Source: Mucilaginibacter dorajii
Lineage (GTDB): Bacteria > Bacteroidota > Bacteroidia > Sphingobacteriales > Sphingobacteriaceae
NCBI RefSeq assembly: GCF_024808255.1
Contig: NZ_JANTYS010000006.1
Span: 186,001 to 250,000, forward strand
Length of the DNA stretch: 64,000 nucleotides
Direction: 5' to 3'
Shown here: positions 62,583 through 64,000 of the stretch, one piece after another
How positions within the stretch are numbered: position 1 is the first letter of the stretch
How the letters are laid out: the number at the start of each line of letters is the position of its first letter
Notes under the pieces: generated by a model
Told to the model about the DNA's origin: nothing
The model's database searches: none
Seen by the model: the letters and a program-made list of their open reading frames with translations, nothing else
Program-made: the position numbers and the translations under genes

Positions 62583-63803
62583 ATGAAAAAAACTTATAAA
62601 TCCGAAATTTTCTGCTTTGTGGCGCACATGTTAAAATTTACTAAATTAATGACCCTTGCCGGCTTACTGATTTTTGCCGGATGCGGCAAAGATTCGCCCC
62701 CGGCAACTAAAACAGGAACAGGTACCGTCGTTGATACTCTGGCTCCCAGCAAAGTTGCCGTAGTCGCTTTAGATGATGAAGTGAATACCTTTATGACTAC
62801 TTATAACGTTCCGGCGGTATCTGTTGCCATTACCAAAGGCGAGAAACTGGTTTATTTAAAAGCTTATGGCACAAGCGATAAATCTAAAGGAACCAAAGCT
62901 GTGATCAGCGACCGCTACCGTTTGGCCAGCCTTTCAAAACAGTTTACATCTGTTGCCATTATGAGGCTGCTTGATCAGGGTAAGATAAAGCTGGATGATA
63001 AAGTATTTGGCGATGGCGCGCTGTTAGGTAAAACCTATGGTACTAAAGCTTATGGCCCTCATATTGCCGATATTACAGTTGATGAGCTGCTGCATCATAC
63101 ATCCGGAGGTTGGGGTAATGAAGTAAATGACCCGATGTTTAGTAACCCCGGGATGACGGCTGCACAGCTCATCACCTGGACTTTAGATAACCGCCCGCTT
63201 GATCATGCACCAGGCACCAACTATGATTACTCTAACTTTGGTTACTGCATATTGGGCCGTGTGATAGAAAAAATAACCGGGCAAACCTATGAGGAAGCCG
63301 TAAAAACACTGGTACTTACACCTATTGGCATTACGGATATGACCATTGGTGGTAATACACTTGCCCAAAAACTATCTAAAGAAGTCACTTACTATGGCCA
63401 AAGCGGTGAAGATCCTTATGCATACCAAATCAGCCGGATGGACTCGCACGGAGGATGGATTGCCACCGCTGCCGACCTGGCCCGGCTCCTGGTTTATATT
63501 GATAAATTTCCGGTACGTACGGATATTCTTACACCGTCGACGTTAAATATTATGTATACCGGTTCAACAGCCAATGCAGCTTATGGATGCGGCTGGGGTA
63601 TTAATGGCAATAACTATGTCCACACGGGAAGTCTGCCCGGCACAGCCACTGAACAGGCCCGTTTGGATAACGGATTTAATTTTGTGATTTTGACCAATAC
63701 GCGCAGTTGGAAAAGCAATTTTGATTATTATTTAGATCAGATATTCTGGCGGGCTTACGCCAAAAACCCAACCTGGGCTACAGATGATTTGTTCATTAAA
63801 TAA
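62583..63803 (+). CDS. Serine hydrolase of the beta-lactamase class C/penicillin-binding protein fold, lipoprotein
   Basis: The 406-residue protein has lipobox Cys34 (LIFAGCGKD); start at Met16 would give a more usual signal peptide. Catalytic elements of the family are present: SLSK with Ser116 and Lys119, YSN at Tyr216-Asn218 (YDYSNFGY) and the HTG triad (VHTGSLPG, near residue 345). Members act as esterases, D-aminopeptidases or peptidoglycan-type hydrolases; which one applies is unknown. An anchored periplasmic or surface enzyme is expected. Confidence 0.9.
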   Translation: MKKTYKSEIFCFVAHMLKFTKLMTLAGLLIFAGCGKDSPPATKTGTGTVVDTLAPSKVAVVALDDEVNTFMTTYNVPAVSVAITKGEKLVYLKAYGTSDKSKGTKAVISDRYRLASLSKQFTSVAIMRLLDQGKIKLDDKVFGDGALLGKTYGTKAYGPHIADITVDELLHHTSGGWGNEVNDPMFSNPGMTAAQLITWTLDNRPLDHAPGTNYDYSNFGYCILGRVIEKITGQTYEEAVKTLVLTPIGITDMTIGGNTLAQKLSKEVTYYGQSGEDPYAYQISRMDSHGGWIATAADLARLLVYIDKFPVRTDILTPSTLNIMYTGSTANAAYGCGWGINGNNYVHTGSLPGTATEQARLDNGFNFVILTNTRSWKSNFDYYLDQIFWRAYAKNPTWATDDLFIK

Positions 63804-63813
63804 ACCTACCATC

Positions 63814-64000
63814 ATGAAACGCAATACTTTCCTGCGGATGCTATCCGTAACCGGCGCTGTTTTAGCCGTGCCGGTTAGCGTAATTGCTAAAAGCTATACC
63901 ATGCTTGGGGAAAAAGCCGGCTATAAAATTGATGCCGGTGCAGATCGTTTTCAAAAACCCATCAACCTGTTTGACGGGGACACTTTTTATACCAAGGTAT
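63814..64000 (+). CDS. Probable cupin-domain protein, N-terminal part (3' end outside window)
   Basis: The open frame starts at ATG 63814, ten bases after the serine hydrolase stop, and runs off the window after 62 codons. The N-terminus MKRNTFLRMLSVTGAVLAVPVSVIA looks like an exported signal peptide. The following YKIDAGADRFQKPINLFDGDTF resembles the beginning of exported Bacteroidota cupin proteins (DRF...GDTFxTKV). The cupin motifs themselves lie outside the window, so the family call is tentative. It is probably in one operon with the serine hydrolase. Confidence 0.55.
   Translation, partial: MKRNTFLRMLSVTGAVLAVPVSVIAKSYTMLGEKAGYKIDAGADRFQKPINLFDGDTFYTKV

Overview
The window looks like a piece of a Bacteroidota chromosome from the Sphingobacteriaceae, most likely Mucilaginibacter or Pedobacter. 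The evidence is three SusC/SusD pairs, two ECF sigma/FecR pairs, many lipoboxes ending in Cys-Ser/Lys-Lys, glycoside hydrolases of families typical of this group (GH78, GH92, GH99-like, GH106, GH43), A-rich translation starts without Shine-Dalgarno sequences, and DUF families (3823, 4998, 5000, 5703) almost confined to Bacteroidota. Genus assignment is inference. No rRNA, tRNA, CRISPR array or phage gene is visible.

Layout. (A) 1-7444: end of an AraC regulator, then a minus-strand cluster of sugar isomerase-like protein, six-hairpin glycosidase, PhyH dioxygenase and GH78 rhamnosidase. A 0.74-kb gap follows with REP-like hairpins. (B) 8188-19997: ECF sigma (minus), FecR, STN-type SusC, SusD, GH92 and a DUF5703 protein, an alpha-mannan-type locus under trans-envelope sigma/anti-sigma control. 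(C) 20415-26626: a membrane-tethered regulator with LamG-like and kelch-like periplasmic parts and a cytoplasmic winged-helix/BTAD part, followed by a second GH92 and a GH99-like enzyme. (D) 27240-37499, minus strand: SusC without STN, SusD, DUF3823 lipoprotein, a lipoprotein made of two near-identical domains, two tandem GH43 enzymes and a second GH99-like enzyme. A perfect LacI-type palindrome lies upstream of this susC. (E) 38088-44135: divergent GH106 and GH78-like enzymes. (F) 44846-56605: second ECF sigma/FecR pair, then an intruding HxlR-SDR cassette with the decayed tail of a zinc alcohol dehydrogenase, then STN-type SusC, SusD and two discoidin-like lipoproteins. (G) 56791-64000: hybrid histidine kinase with an AraC output domain, small envelope proteins, a beta-lactamase-fold serine hydrolase and the start of a probable cupin protein.

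Working model (inference). The window is a glycan-utilisation island. B, C and D provide uptake and cleavage of alpha-mannose-containing glycans with arabinose- or galactose-type decorations (GH92, GH99, GH43). A and E provide rhamnosidases (GH78, GH106). F is an uptake and binding module without enzymes of its own. At least five kinds of control are present: AraC, ECF/FecR, a tethered kelch-BTAD factor, a hybrid kinase, and a LacI-type site whose regulator is not in the window.

The most striking non-coding finding is a 322-bp element at 44211-44532 with 17-bp terminal inverted repeats, a perfect 8-bp target duplication and a 16-bp internal hairpin. An older copy lies at 26801 to about 27100. 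Other non-coding signals are hairpins between susD-side genes and enzyme genes in two operons, and leader hairpins upstream of susC genes.
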